Notes: generated by a model from the letters alone, not told the origin. DNA of 64,000 bases from Enterobacter sp. Ag1 (GCA_000277545.1 AKXM01000016.1:62001-126000); one strand, 5' to 3'. Positions 37,945-47,770 are shown, numbered from the stretch's first letter. Made by a program: numbers and translations.

Positions 37945-39318
37945 ATGCAGAAGTACCTCACCGAAGCTCGCCAGCTCCTTGCCCTGGCGATACCTGTCAT
38001 CATCGCGCAGGTCGCTCAAACTGCAATGGGATTCGTCGATACCGTGATGGCCGGCGGCTACAGCGCTACCGACATGGCCGCCGTGGCGATCGGCACCTCC
38101 ATCTGGCTGCCCGCTATTCTGTTCGGCCACGGGCTGCTATTGGCCTTAACGCCAACCGTTGCGCAACTCAACGGTTCGGCGCGACGTGACCGCATTGCGC
38201 ACCAGGTTCGCCAGGGGTTCTGGCTGGCTGGCATGGTTTCCGTGCTGGTGATGGTGGTGTTGTGGAACGCGGGCCATATCATTCACGCTATGCACAATAT
38301 CGATCCTGAACTGGCGGATAAAGCCGTTCGCTATCTCCGAGCGCTGCTCTGGGGTGCGCCAGGTTACCTGTTCTTCCAGGTAGGACGTAACCAGTGCGAA
38401 GGCCTGGCCAAAACCAAGCCAGGTATGGTGATGGGCTTTATCGGCCTGCTGGTCAATATTCCGGTCAACTACGTCTTCATTTATGGCCATTTCGGCATGC
38501 CAGAACTGGGCGGCGTGGGCTGCGGCGTGGCAACGGCGGCGGTGTACTGGGTGATGTTCTTCAGCATGCTGTCTTACATCAAGAAAGCGCGTTCGATGCG
38601 CGACATCAAAAACCCGGATGGTTTCAGCAAGCCGGACTGGGCGGTGGTCAAGCGCCTGAGCCAGCTCGGACTGCCGATTGCCCTGGCGTTGTTCTTCGAA
38701 GTTACGCTGTTTGCCGTTGTCGCCCTGCTGGTTTCCCCGCTGGGTATCACCGACGTTGCCGGGCACCAGATTGCCCTCAACTTCAGCTCGCTGATGTTTG
38801 TGCTGCCGCTCTCTTTAGGGGCCGCGGTGACTATTCGCGTCGGTTTCCGTCTTGGGCAGGGCTCCACCCTGGATGCACAAATCGCCGCCCGCACCGGGGT
38901 TGGCGTGGCCATTTGCCTGGCGATGTGCACCGCGTTGTTTACCGTTATTTTCCGGGAGCACATTGCTCTGCTGTACAACGACAATCCGGCAGTTGTCGCG
39001 CTGGCGGCGCATCTGATGCTGCTGGCAGCCATTTACCAGATATCCGACTCAATCCAGGTGATAGGCAGCGGCGTTCTGCGTGGCTACAAAGATACCCGCT
39101 CGATCTTCTTTATTACGTTCATCGCGTACTGGGTGCTGGGGCTGCCAGCCGGCTATATTCTGGGGCTAACCGACTGGGTCGTCGAACCGATGGGCCCGGC
39201 CGGGTTCTGGATCGGCTTTATTATCGGCCTGACTTCCGCCGCGATCATGATGATGTTGCGTATGCGTTGGCTGCAGCGTCAGCCTTCCGTCACAATCCTG
39301 CAGCGCGCCGCGCGTTAA
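37945..39318 (+). CDS. mdtK: Multidrug/sodium antiporter MdtK (NorM, MATE family)
   Basis: A 457-residue inner-membrane drug efflux pump with 12 hydrophobic helices in two six-helix halves. MATE markers include [22 protein letters not shown] at the N-terminus and the second-half [21 protein letters not shown]. It exports norfloxacin-type cations in exchange for sodium or protons. It is divergent from ribE. A terminator-like leader precedes it and two tRNA-Val genes follow, as in E. coli. Confidence 0.97.
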   Translation: MQKYLTEARQLLALAIPVIIAQVAQTAMGFVDTVMAGGYSATDMAAVAIGTSIWLPAILFGHGLLLALTPTVAQLNGSARRDRIAHQVRQGFWLAGMVSVLVMVVLWNAGHIIHAMHNIDPELADKAVRYLRALLWGAPGYLFFQVGRNQCEGLAKTKPGMVMGFIGLLVNIPVNYVFIYGHFGMPELGGVGCGVATAAVYWVMFFSMLSYIKKARSMRDIKNPDGFSKPDWAVVKRLSQLGLPIALALFFEVTLFAVVALLVSPLGITDVAGHQIALNFSSLMFVLPLSLGAAVTIRVGFRLGQGSTLDAQIAARTGVGVAICLAMCTALFTVIFREHIALLYNDNPAVVALAAHLMLLAAIYQISDSIQVIGSGVLRGYKDTRSIFFITFIAYWVLGLPAGYILGLTDWVVEPMGPAGFWIGFIIGLTSAAIMMMLRMRWLQRQPSVTILQRAAR

Positions 39319-39328
39319 TTAAACAACG

Positions 39329-39355
39329 GTAGCCGCATCCGCGGCTACTTTCTCT
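39329..39355 (+). terminator. Terminator of mdtK
   Basis: Perfect eight-pair stem GTAGCCGC (39329-39336) / GCGGCTAC (39341-39348) with loop ATCC, then TTTCTCT. It lies 10 bases after the stop. Confidence 0.82.
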
Positions 39356-39472
39356 CCATTCTGCGCAGATGCTCGGCAATCGTGTGAAATCTGGAATAAA
39401 ATTGCGAGTTTTCCCTTGCAAGCCCCGAGGTGTATCGCTAATATTCGTCCCCGCTGTCGCCAAGACAACAAT

Positions 39473-39549
39473 GCGTTCATAGCTCAGTTGGTTAGAGCAC
39501 CACCTTGACATGGTGGGGGTCGTTGGTTCGAGTCCAATTGAACGCACCA
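39473..39549 (+). tRNA. valV: tRNA-Val (GAC)
   Basis: A 77-base tRNA with encoded CCA. The acceptor stem is GCGTTCA/TGAACGC. The anticodon stem CCACC/GGTGG encloses loop TTGACAT with anticodon GAC, and the T loop is GGTTCGAGTCC. It is the first of a tandem pair after mdtK, the position of valV/valW in E. coli. It is identical over 77 bases to the copy at 43762-43838. Confidence 0.97.
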
Positions 39550-39566
39550 TTTTCAAATATATCAGT

Positions 39567-39643
39567 GCGTCCGTAGCTCAGTTGGTTAGAGCACCACCTT
39601 GACATGGTGGGGGTCGGTGGTTCGAGTCCACTCGGACGCACCA
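39567..39643 (+). tRNA. valW: tRNA-Val (GAC)
   Basis: A 77-base tRNA with encoded CCA. The acceptor stem is GCGTCCG/CGGACGC. The anticodon arm is the same as in the preceding tRNA, with anticodon GAC. It starts 17 bases after the first copy and was most likely co-transcribed with it. It differs from the other two copies mainly in the acceptor and T stems. Confidence 0.97.
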
Positions 39644-39843
39644 TATTTGCTAAAGCAGTTCCCTTCTTTAACCCGCTTTTCTTCAAGCTGATAAATTCCA
39701 AATTTCATTTTTACACGCAAGCCCGTAGCGCATGAAAACGTCATTTTTAGCGTTTTGAGCGTCCGCCGGTGTTTGGGGATGCGAAAACCCGAAAGGTTGC
39801 ATATCATAAAGCGAGTCATTCACTAAACCACGACAGGTAACTT

Positions 39844-39984
39844 ATGGAAATCGATCTCAATAATCTGGTGTTTTCCGGGTTAGATGAAGCCGAAGCGCGC
39901 AACGCCGAGCGCCAGGAAGACGCAGACAAAAAAGCTCAGGCCGTTGTGGCCGATGACGACTGCGGCGACGCCTGCAAAATCTGA
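39844..39984 (+). CDS. Unrecognised 46-residue acidic protein with C-terminal Cys pair
   Basis: MEIDLNNLVFSGLDEAEARN begins an amphipathic, strongly charged helix-like region (about 12-36). It is followed by a tail with DDDCGDACKI, Cys40 and Cys44 in C-x3-C spacing. There is no signal peptide or membrane segment. ACAGG precedes the ATG, and a strong terminator starts 3 bases after the stop, so it is a complete single-gene unit. I do not recognise the family. Metal binding or post-translational modification of the Cys tail are open possibilities, with no maturation enzyme visible nearby. Confidence 0.72.
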   Translation: MEIDLNNLVFSGLDEAEARNAERQEDADKKAQAVVADDDCGDACKI

Positions 39985-39987
39985 TAA

Positions 39988-40015
39988 AAAACCGGCTTAC
40001 TCAGCCGGTTTTTTT
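39988..40015. terminator. Bidirectional terminator after the 46-residue gene
   Basis: AAAACCGGC (39988-39996) / GCCGGTTTT (40004-40012) with loop TTACTCA and seven T. The A run gives a U tract for the convergent RidA-family gene ending at 40019. Confidence 0.9.
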
Positions 40016-40018
40016 ATG

Positions 40019-40417
40019 TTACGCCGTTCTTCTCACGGCAATACATTTCACTTCCACCAGCAGCCCCGGGCGAGCCAGTTCAGACACGCCGATGCAGGTC
40101 CAGGCACAGTGTCCCCGCGGAAACAGTTCGTCTTTCACCTCCCGAAAAACAGCCATGTGTTCTTTCATGTCTACGTGGTAAGTAGTCATTTCCACAACGT
40201 CTTCAAAGTTGCAGCCCGCGGCCTGAAGGACCAGACGCAGGTTTTCCCAGCAGGCCATAAACTGCGCCCTTGGGTCAGCTATCACCTGTAAATCAGGCGT
40301 GCGCCCAACCTGCCCGGCACAATAAACCGTGTTACCTACCACCACCGCAGGTGCATACCCCGCCCGTTCAGCAAGTACTTGCATGGAAGGCGGCATAATA
40401 ATTTCTCTGTCTGACAC
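40019..40417 (-). CDS. RidA/YjgF-family protein
   Basis: A 132-residue member of the Rid family, which hydrolyses reactive enamine/imine intermediates or acts on related small molecules. Core segments are VVVGNTVYCAGQVGR (about 25-39), QFMACWENLRLVLQAAG, VVEMTTYHVDM and the C-terminal LVEVKCIAV. The arginine of canonical RidA (at the R in IEATAVA-type ends) appears replaced by CIAVRR, so it may belong to an Rid subfamily rather than RidA itself. It lies 64 bases downstream of the alpha/beta hydrolase on the same strand. Confidence 0.85.
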   Translation of the reverse strand: MSDREIIMPPSMQVLAERAGYAPAVVVGNTVYCAGQVGRTPDLQVIADPRAQFMACWENLRLVLQAAGCNFEDVVEMTTYHVDMKEHMAVFREVKDELFPRGHCAWTCIGVSELARPGLLVEVKCIAVRRTA

Positions 40418-40481
40418 GACTGTCTCTCCCCATTATTTAAAGGCTCGCAATTCTCGCGCCTGCAGATGAATCATTTTGATC

Positions 40482-41414
40482 TCACCCGATGTTGACCGGG
40501 TTTAGCGCATCTTCGAAGAATCTTATCGCGTTTCGTAGCGCCTGGTCCGCCTCCGGCAATATCCCGGCAAACAAATGCCAGACGTGAAACATTTCCGGCC
40601 AAACTTCTAGAGTGGTACGAACCCGGCTCTCACTCATGTGGGATGCAAGGCGAATGGCGTCGCTCAGCATCACCTCGTTTTCACCAACCTGTATCAGCGT
40701 GGGAGAAAGGCCTTGTACATCGGCAAAAACCGGAGAAGCATCCGGATGTGTGGGCAGCACTCCGGCAAGGAAACTTCGGGCCAGTTGGTTCAGGAAAGCT
40801 ACACTGCATAAAGGGTCCAGCCCATCCCGCACCGTTGCAGATGCGCCGCTATGCGTTAAGTTAGCCCACGGTGAAATAGCTACTGCGGCGGCGGGTAATG
40901 CCAGGCCAGCACCGCGCGCTTTACGCATCAGCGTGACAACCATCGCCCCACCGGCAGAATCCCCCGAAATCATCAGCGAGCGCGGGTTTGTACCCTGCTC
41001 AAGCAAGGCTCGGTAGGCCTGAAAGACATCATCAATTGGCGTCGGGAAAGGAAACTCAGGCGCCTGACGATAATCTACCGCATATACTTTAGCCTTCAAG
41101 GCGCGAGCATAACGCCCGGTTAATCCCCGATAAGCTTCGACCCCACCGTGAACATAGCCTCCGCCATGAATATAAATCATCACCCGATCCTCAGTGACTT
41201 CCTCAGGCGTGACAAACATCGCACCAATACCGCCCAGGCTGGCATCGGCAAAGGTTACGCCCTCCACGGGAGGGAACAACTCATCCAGCTGCTTCACATA
41301 GTCAGCCCGAACTGCTTTCCAGTCAGCATCAGACTGGCCATATACCTTCTTCACAACCGGCCCGGCGGCTTTTATCCAGCCCATAAGGGCTGCCTGTGCG
41401 TTATCAGGAAGCAT
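40482..41414 (-). CDS. Alpha/beta hydrolase, hormone-sensitive-lipase type
   Basis: A 310-residue serine esterase/lipase. The oxyanion motif IHGGGYVHGG is near residues 84-93 and the nucleophile elbow GDSAGG near 153-158. The catalytic His is in MFHVWHLF near 282-289. The substrate is unknown. It is divergent from the LysR gene at 41487, with 72 bases between starts, the usual arrangement for a LysR target. The RidA-family gene follows it. Confidence 0.88.
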   Translation of the reverse strand: MLPDNAQAALMGWIKAAGPVVKKVYGQSDADWKAVRADYVKQLDELFPPVEGVTFADASLGGIGAMFVTPEEVTEDRVMIYIHGGGYVHGGVEAYRGLTGRYARALKAKVYAVDYRQAPEFPFPTPIDDVFQAYRALLEQGTNPRSLMISGDSAGGAMVVTLMRKARGAGLALPAAAVAISPWANLTHSGASATVRDGLDPLCSVAFLNQLARSFLAGVLPTHPDASPVFADVQGLSPTLIQVGENEVMLSDAIRLASHMSESRVRTTLEVWPEMFHVWHLFAGILPEADQALRNAIRFFEDALNPVNIG

Positions 41415-41486
41415 TTATTTCTCCATTGTCTACTGTGATTAAACAAAAAAGATTATGCTTAATGATTTGACGAAAGAGGTTCACCA

Positions 41487-42410
41487 ATGTCACTCCGCAC
41501 AGGCACTAAAAGCCATTCAGACCTCGATCTCGGTAGCCTGCGAGTTTTCGTGGCTATCGTGGAAAGCGGGAGCTTTGTCGCCGGAGGAAAGGCGCTGGGC
41601 TTAACCCGTTCCGCCGCAGGAAAAGCGATTGCACGCCTTGAAGCACAGCTGGAAACGCGGCTATTTAATCGTACGACGCGAAGCGTCGCCCTGACCCGCG
41701 ATGGCTACGGTTTTTATGAACGCTGCGCACAGATTTTGCAGGATATTGAAGAAGCAGAGGCGAGTGTCCGGCAGAATTTTTCCAGCCCCGGCGGAGTGCT
41801 TCGGCTCAGCGTCCCGGAAACGTGGGGCAAAGTAGTGCTTCTGCCTTTTCTGAAGCACATCATGGCGGCCTACCCGAGACTGGATATTGAAGTCAATTTC
41901 ACCGACCGCGTGGTGGACCTCGTCGCGGAGGGGTTCGATCTCAGCCTCCGACTGGGTGATTTACCGAAAGATTCACAGCTTATTGCACGAACCGTGCAGC
42001 GCATTCGCCCTCATCTGTTTGCTTCCCCAGATTACCTGGCCAGTTCAGGTATACCAGGTTCGCCAGAAGATCTTCGCCTTCACCAGCGGCTGATTTACGG
42101 CCTGAGCCCTCAAACGACAAACTGGACGCTGTTCACGGCCAGCAATGAGAGCGTGTTGGTTGAAGGGCACAGCAGGATCCGCTTCGACAGCGGAGAGGCT
42201 ATTTGCGCCGCCGCTGTTGCAGGCTTAGGCATCGCTTTCCTGCCAGCTTTTCTCGTTGCCCGGGATGTCGCAGAGGGCACACTGGTGCCCGTACTGCCTG
42301 AATTAGGCGGCACGCCACTGAGCGTGAACGTGGTGTACCCTAATCGGAAACATCTGGCAGCCAAAGTGAGGTTGTTTATCGACAGCCTGGTGAAGCATAT
42401 GGATCATTAA
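41487..42410 (+). CDS. LysR-family transcriptional regulator
   Basis: A 307-residue regulator with an N-terminal winged helix (GSFVAGGKALGLTRSAAGKAI, about 28-48; then LETRLFNRTTRSVALT) and a periplasmic-binding-like effector domain. It is of the type common next to oxidoreductases and hydrolases. It is divergent from the hydrolase and convergent with the broken FAD monooxygenase. It probably controls the hydrolase-RidA pair. The inducer is unknown. Confidence 0.9.
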   Translation: MSLRTGTKSHSDLDLGSLRVFVAIVESGSFVAGGKALGLTRSAAGKAIARLEAQLETRLFNRTTRSVALTRDGYGFYERCAQILQDIEEAEASVRQNFSSPGGVLRLSVPETWGKVVLLPFLKHIMAAYPRLDIEVNFTDRVVDLVAEGFDLSLRLGDLPKDSQLIARTVQRIRPHLFASPDYLASSGIPGSPEDLRLHQRLIYGLSPQTTNWTLFTASNESVLVEGHSRIRFDSGEAICAAAVAGLGIAFLPAFLVARDVAEGTLVPVLPELGGTPLSVNVVYPNRKHLAAKVRLFIDSLVKHMDH

Positions 42411-42446
42411 CAACATCCCGATGAAATGATTTGGGAATTACAGGCC

Positions 42447-43546
42447 CTAATCCTGCGCTCCTAATCCGGTGAATAACCCCAGCAGTTCCCGAGGCGCATC
42501 AGCCGCAAACCCCATGGCAAAATTCGCGGCAGACTCCTGCTGAAAACGAACGGTTCGTGCAGCCATTGCCTCCTGATATACCTTAAAAGCACCCTCCATG
42601 CTGGAAGGCTGGGAAATGATGGCATAGGCGAGATCGACGGCATCCGCCATCGCCAGATTCACGCCCTCCCCGGCAAAAGGTGACATAACATGCGCGGCAT
42701 CACCAATCAGGGTCACATTTCCCGCTGCCTTCCAGAACTCCGCGGTAGGTAACACATAGATTGGCCTGGCAACCATCGGCCCCTCACTTTGCACTAACAT
42801 CTCGCGGTAGCATTCGCCCCAGTCACGGAAGTGTTCAGCCAATTCATCACGAGTAAAGGTTCTGCGCGATTGCGCTTCCGGTACGGGTATGGCGGCATAG
42901 GCTGAAACCTCGTCTCCAGGTTCACAGTGAGCCATGATGCCCCGGCCTTCGCTCAGAGCAAACAACGACCCCTTGCCCACCAGCGCTTTCACCGCAGGAT
43001 ATTGCTGGCTTACGTTCGGGTAACGCAGCTCAACAAAGGTTATTCCGGAATAAAGCGGTTGCTGTCCCGTTAACAAAGGCCTGACTTTCGACCACGCACC
43101 ATCGGCGCCTATCAGGGCATCACAAACATGCGTACTGCCGTTCTCTAGCCGGAGAAGAAAGCCTGTGCCCTGTCGTTCGACGGACCTTACCCGACTGTTC
43201 CAACGAATGATCCCCTTGGGCAACGCCTCTATCACTAGTTTGCGCAACGCGCCGCGGTCGACTTCCGGGCGGGAGCCATCACCTTCATCCTGATACAAGA
43301 TATGGCCGTTTTTATCACGCATCAGAGTTGCATCCGCCCCCTCCAACACCAGAGCCATTGCGGCTTCATACAATCCCGCCGCTCGAAGTGCAGGTTTACC
43401 CGTGCCTTCGTTCAGATTGAGCATGCCACCCTGATGGCGTGAATCGAGAGAAGCATCAGCCTCGAAATACAGACCGCAATACCCTGGCGGTGCAACATGT
43501 ACGCCAGCAGCGGCCCCGCTACACCAGCGCCAATAATGGTTATCAT
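42447..43546 (-). pseudogene. FAD-dependent monooxygenase broken by a one-base deletion
   Basis: Two frames join into a 366-residue PHBH-type flavin hydroxylase. The first frame (start 43546) gives MITIIGAGVAGPLLAYML, the FAD GxGxxG fold. The second, from 43463, gives the rest with LIGADGAWSKVRP and the flavin-binding LIGDAAHVMSPFAGEGVN. The junction is at 43463-43467, where TGTATTTCGAG needs one extra T in the T run. A deletion in a short homopolymer could be real decay or an assembly error. Such enzymes include TetX-like and aromatic hydroxylases. The substrate is unknown. Confidence 0.85.
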
Positions 43547-43761
43547 AAAAATGCCTCTGACTGTCGGAGAAGAAACGGTTTTATCAGCAGCCAGATTGAA
43601 ACGCCAGCCAGAACAAGCATAAAAAGCTCAAACATTCACCGGACAGTTTCTACGGGGCTTGTCAACATCCCGATTGCCCGTCATAATGTTGTCACTTCTC
43701 ACCAAAGAAGATAAAACAATAATCAATTCAGTCGGTTATCGTTTTACAAATCGTATTAAAT

Positions 43762-43838
43762 GCGTTCATAGCTCAGTTGGTTAGAGCACCACCTTGACAT
43801 GGTGGGGGTCGTTGGTTCGAGTCCAATTGAACGCACCA
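43762..43838 (+). tRNA. tRNA-Val (GAC), third copy
   Basis: A 77-base tRNA, identical in sequence to the copy at 39473-39549 including CCA. It lies 4.1 kb from the tandem pair, just upstream of the pykF promoter. In E. coli the valVW pair has no third copy here. The identity suggests recent duplication or integration at the tRNA. Confidence 0.96.
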
Positions 43839-43967
43839 TTTCTTTTTATTTTCATCATCTCTGAAAACGCTCAAACATCTGGCAACGCCCTGATAACAAC
43901 TCGCTGTAAAACTGTGCACTCCGTCGCTGAATCAACGGTTTTGATTCCTTTTCCAGCCAGATTTATC

Positions 43968-44003
43968 TATACTACGCCCGTTCTTAACTTGAATGGTTTC
44001 AGC
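43968..44003 (+). promoter_or_regulatory. pykF promoter -10 and Cra (FruR) operator
   Basis: TATACT (43968-43973) is a likely -10. CTTGAATGGTTTCAGC (43988-44003) matches the Cra site known upstream of E. coli pykF and overlaps the start of transcription, fitting repression when fructose phosphates are low. The leader to the pykF ATG is about 200 bases with no other clear element. Confidence 0.75.
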
Positions 44004-44209
44004 TCATTGGACTCCTTTTTTATACAACAACATCGTCTAACGCTTTCCCCTGCTGAACCACAAGCACACTTTCCTCTGCACGCTTTATTTCTGTCACCTA
44101 TCCTTACCAGGTGCCACTTTCAACACCACAGTATTCTTTTAAGCTCCGGCAGCTCGGTCTCCCGGAACACGATTTCAACATTCCTCCTCAACTTATAGAT
44201 AAGACTGTC

Positions 44210-45622
44210 ATGAAAAAGACTAAAATCGTTTGCACCATCGGTCCAAAAACCGAATCCGAAGAGATGCTGTCTAAAATGCTCGACGCGGGCATGAACGTTA
44301 TGCGTCTGAACTTCTCCCACGGTGACTATGCAGAACACGGCCAGCGCATCAAAAACCTGCGCAACGTCGTTGCTAAAACAGGTAAAAAAGCCGCTATCCT
44401 GCTGGACACCAAAGGGCCAGAAATCCGTACCATCAAGCTGGAAGGCGGTAACGATGTCTCCCTGAAAGCAGGCCAGACCTTTACCTTCACCACCGACAAA
44501 TCCGTGGTTGGTAACAGCGAAATCGTCGCAGTGACCTACGAAGGCTTCACCAATGACCTGACCGTGGGCAACACCGTTCTGGTGGACGATGGCCTGATCG
44601 GCATGGAAGTCACCGCCATCGAAGGCAACAAAGTTATCTGTAAAGTGCTGAACAACGGCGACCTCGGTGAGAACAAAGGCGTTAACCTGCCGGGCGTGTC
44701 CATCGCGCTGCCAGCGCTGGCTGAGAAAGACAAACAGGATCTGATCTTCGGCTGCGAACAGGGCGTTGACTTCGTGGCAGCCTCCTTCATCCGTAAGCGT
44801 TCTGACGTGGTTGAAATTCGTGAGCACCTGAAAGCCCACGGCGGCGAGAGGATCCAGATCATCTCCAAGATCGAAAACCAGGAAGGCCTGAACAACTTCG
44901 ACGAAATCCTCGAAGCATCTGACGGCATCATGGTTGCTCGTGGCGACCTGGGCGTTGAAATCCCGGTGGAAGAAGTTATCTTCGCGCAGAAGATGATGAT
45001 CGAGAAATGCGTTCGTGCACGTAAAGTGGTGATTACCGCAACCCAGATGCTCGACTCCATGATCAAAAACCCGCGCCCTACCCGCGCAGAAGCCGGTGAC
45101 GTTGCTAACGCCATCATCGACGGCACCGACGCAGTGATGCTGTCCGGTGAGTCTGCAAAAGGTAAATACCCGCTGGAAGCTGTGACCATCATGGCAACTA
45201 TCTGCGAGCGTACCGACCGCGTGATGACCAGCCGCCTGGACAACAGCAACGACAGCCGTAAACTGCGCATCACCGAAGCCGTTTGCCGTGGCGCCGTTGA
45301 AACCGCAGAAAAACTGGAAGCACCGCTGATCGTGGTTGCCACCCAGGGCGGTAAATCCGCTAAAGCCGTGCGTAAATACTTCCCGAACGCGACTATTCTG
45401 GCGCTGACCACCAACGAAGTAACCGCGCGTCAGCTGGTGCTGAGCAAAGGCGTTGTCACCCAGATGGTGAAAGAAATTGCCTCCACCGACGACTTCTACC
45501 GCCTGGGTAAAGAAGTGGCGCTGGAAAGCGGCCTGGCTCGTAAAGGCGACATCGTGGTGATGGTTTCTGGTGCGCTGGTCCCAAGCGGCACCACTAACAC
45601 CGCCTCGGTCCATGTTCTGTAA
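44210..45622 (+). CDS. pykF: Pyruvate kinase I
   Basis: A 470-residue glycolytic enzyme that converts phosphoenolpyruvate and ADP to pyruvate and ATP. It is activated by fructose 1,6-bisphosphate in this family. The start [16 protein letters not shown], the active-site segments RLNFSHGDY and [10 protein letters not shown], and the C-terminal effector domain (about 350-470) are complete. The frame is open upstream to 44111, but the ATG at 44210 gives the E. coli length. Codon use is strongly biased toward abundant tRNAs, as in highly expressed genes. Confidence 0.98.
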   Translation: MKKTKIVCTIGPKTESEEMLSKMLDAGMNVMRLNFSHGDYAEHGQRIKNLRNVVAKTGKKAAILLDTKGPEIRTIKLEGGNDVSLKAGQTFTFTTDKSVVGNSEIVAVTYEGFTNDLTVGNTVLVDDGLIGMEVTAIEGNKVICKVLNNGDLGENKGVNLPGVSIALPALAEKDKQDLIFGCEQGVDFVAASFIRKRSDVVEIREHLKAHGGERIQIISKIENQEGLNNFDEILEASDGIMVARGDLGVEIPVEEVIFAQKMMIEKCVRARKVVITATQMLDSMIKNPRPTRAEAGDVANAIIDGTDAVMLSGESAKGKYPLEAVTIMATICERTDRVMTSRLDNSNDSRKLRITEAVCRGAVETAEKLEAPLIVVATQGGKSAKAVRKYFPNATILALTTNEVTARQLVLSKGVVTQMVKEIASTDDFYRLGKEVALESGLARKGDIVVMVSGALVPSGTTNTASVHVL

Positions 45623-45648
45623 TTGACTTGTTAACAAGTTTAATTAAC

Positions 45649-45675
45649 AAAAAAGCGCCTCCGGGCGCTTTTTTT
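45649..45675 (+). terminator. Terminator of pykF
   Basis: AAAAAAGCGCC (45649-45659) / GGCGC with seven T (45664-45675), loop TCCG. Very strong. Confidence 0.92.
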
Positions 45676-45857
45676 ATATCACTTGCAGTCAGATCTTAAT
45701 AAAAATGCAAATCGGATTTTACTATTTAAGCTTACTCTTAATTAAGATGAATCCGATGAAATTCCCCTGTTTTCTCTCTTTTTTTTAACTTTCCGGCTCC
45801 GTTCGGTGCTTCTTTGAGCGAACGATCAAATTTAGGGGTATTCCCGACAAAAAATTA
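45676..45857. other. Intergenic pykF-lpp
   Basis: With flanking elements the gap is 309 bases. This part is AT-rich, typical of the upstream activating region of lpp. An 8-base inverted repeat ATCGGATT/AATCCGAT lies at about 45712-45756. No coding frame is supportable. Confidence 0.45.
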
Positions 45858-45886
45858 TTCTCATCACAAAAAACTTTGTGTAATAC
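45858..45886 (+). promoter_or_regulatory. lpp: lpp promoter
   Basis: TTCTCA (45858-45863), 17 bases, TAATAC (45881-45886). The region from the -10 to the ATG is almost identical to the E. coli lpp leader I know, including the GAGGGTATTAATA ribosome-binding site. Confidence 0.85.
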
Positions 45887-45919
45887 TTGTAACGCTACAT
45901 GGAGATTAACTCAATCTAG

Positions 45920-46168
<249 letters not shown>

Positions 46169-46181
46169 GAGTCACTGGTAT

Positions 46182-46212
46182 AAAATGGCGCACAATGTGC
46201 GCCATTTTTTTT
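46182..46212. terminator. Bidirectional terminator lpp/ldtE
   Basis: Twelve-pair perfect stem AAAATGGCGCAC (46182-46193) / GTGCGCCATTTT (46197-46208), loop AAT, and eight T. On the - strand the A run gives TTTTATACC, so it can also end ldtE. Confidence 0.92.
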
Positions 46213-46234
46213 GCCTGTCATTTATCCCCACCGG

Positions 46235-47233
46235 CTACTGTGTCGCGCTAGTCGCCTCTTCAGCATTTACCACGCCATTCCTCGCCGACTGCACCGCCAT
46301 CGTTGCCGCAGGTGTTTGCCCCGCAGAGACCACAACGGGATACCCCGCACGCCTGTATAGCGCCTTCTCCACTAACGCTTTCTCCACGCCGCTACCGGCC
46401 CGGAACTCGCTAAAGCCAGCGGGAAGCACGTAAGGCATAGTCTGCGTGTTCTGCTGCTCATCCTGAGAAAGCGGCCGATGGACTTCGACGTAGCGAACGC
46501 CGTTTGGCTCAACGGAGAATTTCACCGGATCGTTAATCACCCGCACCGTCGTGCCAGTTTTCGTTTGCTCAAACAGGGCTTTGATGTCGGGGGCATTCAT
46601 TCTGATACAACCGGAGCTGACGCGCAGCCCCACGCTGTCCGGCGCGCTGGTGCCGTGAATCAGGTACTCGCCATTACCGTAGGCCAGCCGCATAGCGAAT
46701 CTCCCCAGCGGGTTATTAGGCCCGGCAGGCACGACGGGCGGCAGCTTGATCCCTTTTTCCAGGGAGCGCTGGCGAATACCGGCGGTAGGTGTCCAGGTAG
46801 GGTTGGGGATCTTTTGCCCAATCCTGGTGGTCATCAACGGCGTCTCCAGCCCCTGCAGACCAATACCAATCGGATAAACCTGCACAATATTTTGTCCCGG
46901 CGGGAAGTAATACAGCCGCAGCTCGGCAAGATTCACCACAATCCCCTCGCGCGGCACGTCCGGCAGCAGCAGCTGGCTGGGGACGATCAGCACCGTGCCG
47001 GGTTTAGGCACTGGCGCAATGGAGTTATTGGCCTCCAGCAGCAGCATCGCACCGGTGTCAAAACGCCGGGCAATAGCCTGCAGGTTACGATCGCCTGCCT
47101 GTACGGTATAAGTCTGGTTTTGGCCAATCAGGCGGCTGCCTTCCGGCGGTAAGGGATAATCGAGGGCTAAAGCGGGCTGAATGGCGCTCAGAGCGCCGAT
47201 AATGGCCAGTGTGAGTAAAGACGCGTATTTCAT
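46235..47233 (-). CDS. ldtE: L,D-transpeptidase LdtE (YnhG)
   Basis: A 332-residue periplasmic enzyme that makes 3-3 (mDAP-mDAP) crosslinks in murein. The signal peptide is cleaved near residue 23 (ALA). A LysM murein-binding domain spans about 41-86, and the YkuD catalytic domain about 97-230 with His193 ([12 protein letters not shown]) and Cys209 (SSGCIRMN). The frame is open to 47308, but [11 protein letters not shown] at 47233 starts the signal peptide. It is convergent with lpp. Confidence 0.95.
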   Translation of the reverse strand: MKYASLLTLAIIGALSAIQPALALDYPLPPEGSRLIGQNQTYTVQAGDRNLQAIARRFDTGAMLLLEANNSIAPVPKPGTVLIVPSQLLLPDVPREGIVVNLAELRLYYFPPGQNIVQVYPIGIGLQGLETPLMTTRIGQKIPNPTWTPTAGIRQRSLEKGIKLPPVVPAGPNNPLGRFAMRLAYGNGEYLIHGTSAPDSVGLRVSSGCIRMNAPDIKALFEQTKTGTTVRVINDPVKFSVEPNGVRYVEVHRPLSQDEQQNTQTMPYVLPAGFSEFRAGSGVEKALVEKALYRRAGYPVVVSAGQTPAATMAVQSARNGVVNAEEATSATQ

Positions 47234-47275
47234 ACTTTTTATTCCTGTAGTCGCGCTGGCGAGCGCCAGCAGGCT

Positions 47276-47306
47276 GAAAGACAAGCGAGGCAGAAAACCG
47301 CCTCGC
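47276..47306 (-). terminator. Probable terminator of the suf operon
   Basis: On the - strand GCGAGGC (47306-47300) pairs with GCCTCGC (47291-47285), followed by TTGTCTTTC. It lies 36 bases after the sufE stop and overlaps the ldtE upstream region. Confidence 0.65.
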
Positions 47307-47342
47307 AAAACAGGACCATAGGTATGATTAAGTTTAGCTAAC

Positions 47343-47759
47343 TTAAATGAGATTGGTGGCTTGGTTGCGAATTGCGCGAATCATCGCTTCCAGCCCCTGA
47401 GAGCGGGACGGCGTCAGATGCTGTGCGAGCGCCATTTTTTCAAACCACGGGCGCACATCAAACGCCACGATATCCTGCGGCGTCATTTGCTGATAGAGAA
47501 TAAATACGATAGCGATCAGCCCTTTAACGATAGCGGCATCGCTGTCACCCTCCAGCGTAATCACCCCATCGGGCTGCTGGTGCATGACTATCCATACCTG
47601 GCTCTGGCAGCCCTGAATAATATGTTCAGGCTTGTGTTGCTCCGCCGCCAGTTCCGGCAGGCGGCTGCCCAGTTCGATAATGTAGAGATACTTCTCTTCC
47701 CAGTTCGCACAGCGGCTGAAATTTTTTAGCAGTTTGTCTTTATCCGGCAGCGTGGCCAT
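47343..47759 (-). CDS. sufE: Sulfur acceptor protein SufE
   Basis: A 138-residue partner that takes persulfide sulfur from SufS and passes it to SufBCD. The acceptor Cys51 is in [10 protein letters not shown]. The C-terminus with [16 protein letters not shown] matches the family. The frame is open to 47903, but the ATG at 47759 gives the E. coli length. It is the last gene of the sufABCDSE operon, 11 bases after sufS. Confidence 0.97.
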   Translation of the reverse strand: MATLPDKDKLLKNFSRCANWEEKYLYIIELGSRLPELAAEQHKPEHIIQGCQSQVWIVMHQQPDGVITLEGDSDAAIVKGLIAIVFILYQQMTPQDIVAFDVRPWFEKMALAQHLTPSRSQGLEAMIRAIRNQATNLI

Positions 47760-47770
47760 GACCGTCTCCG

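Noticed and set aside
39473..39643. Tandem tRNA repeats as a CRISPR-like array
   Set aside because: The two repeated units are complete tRNA-Val genes with cloverleaf pairing and CCA ends.
44120..45637. 505-codon open frame antisense to pykF
   Set aside because: It is a mirror of the highly biased pykF codons. The product is His/Phe-rich with no domain, and it has no ribosome-binding site.
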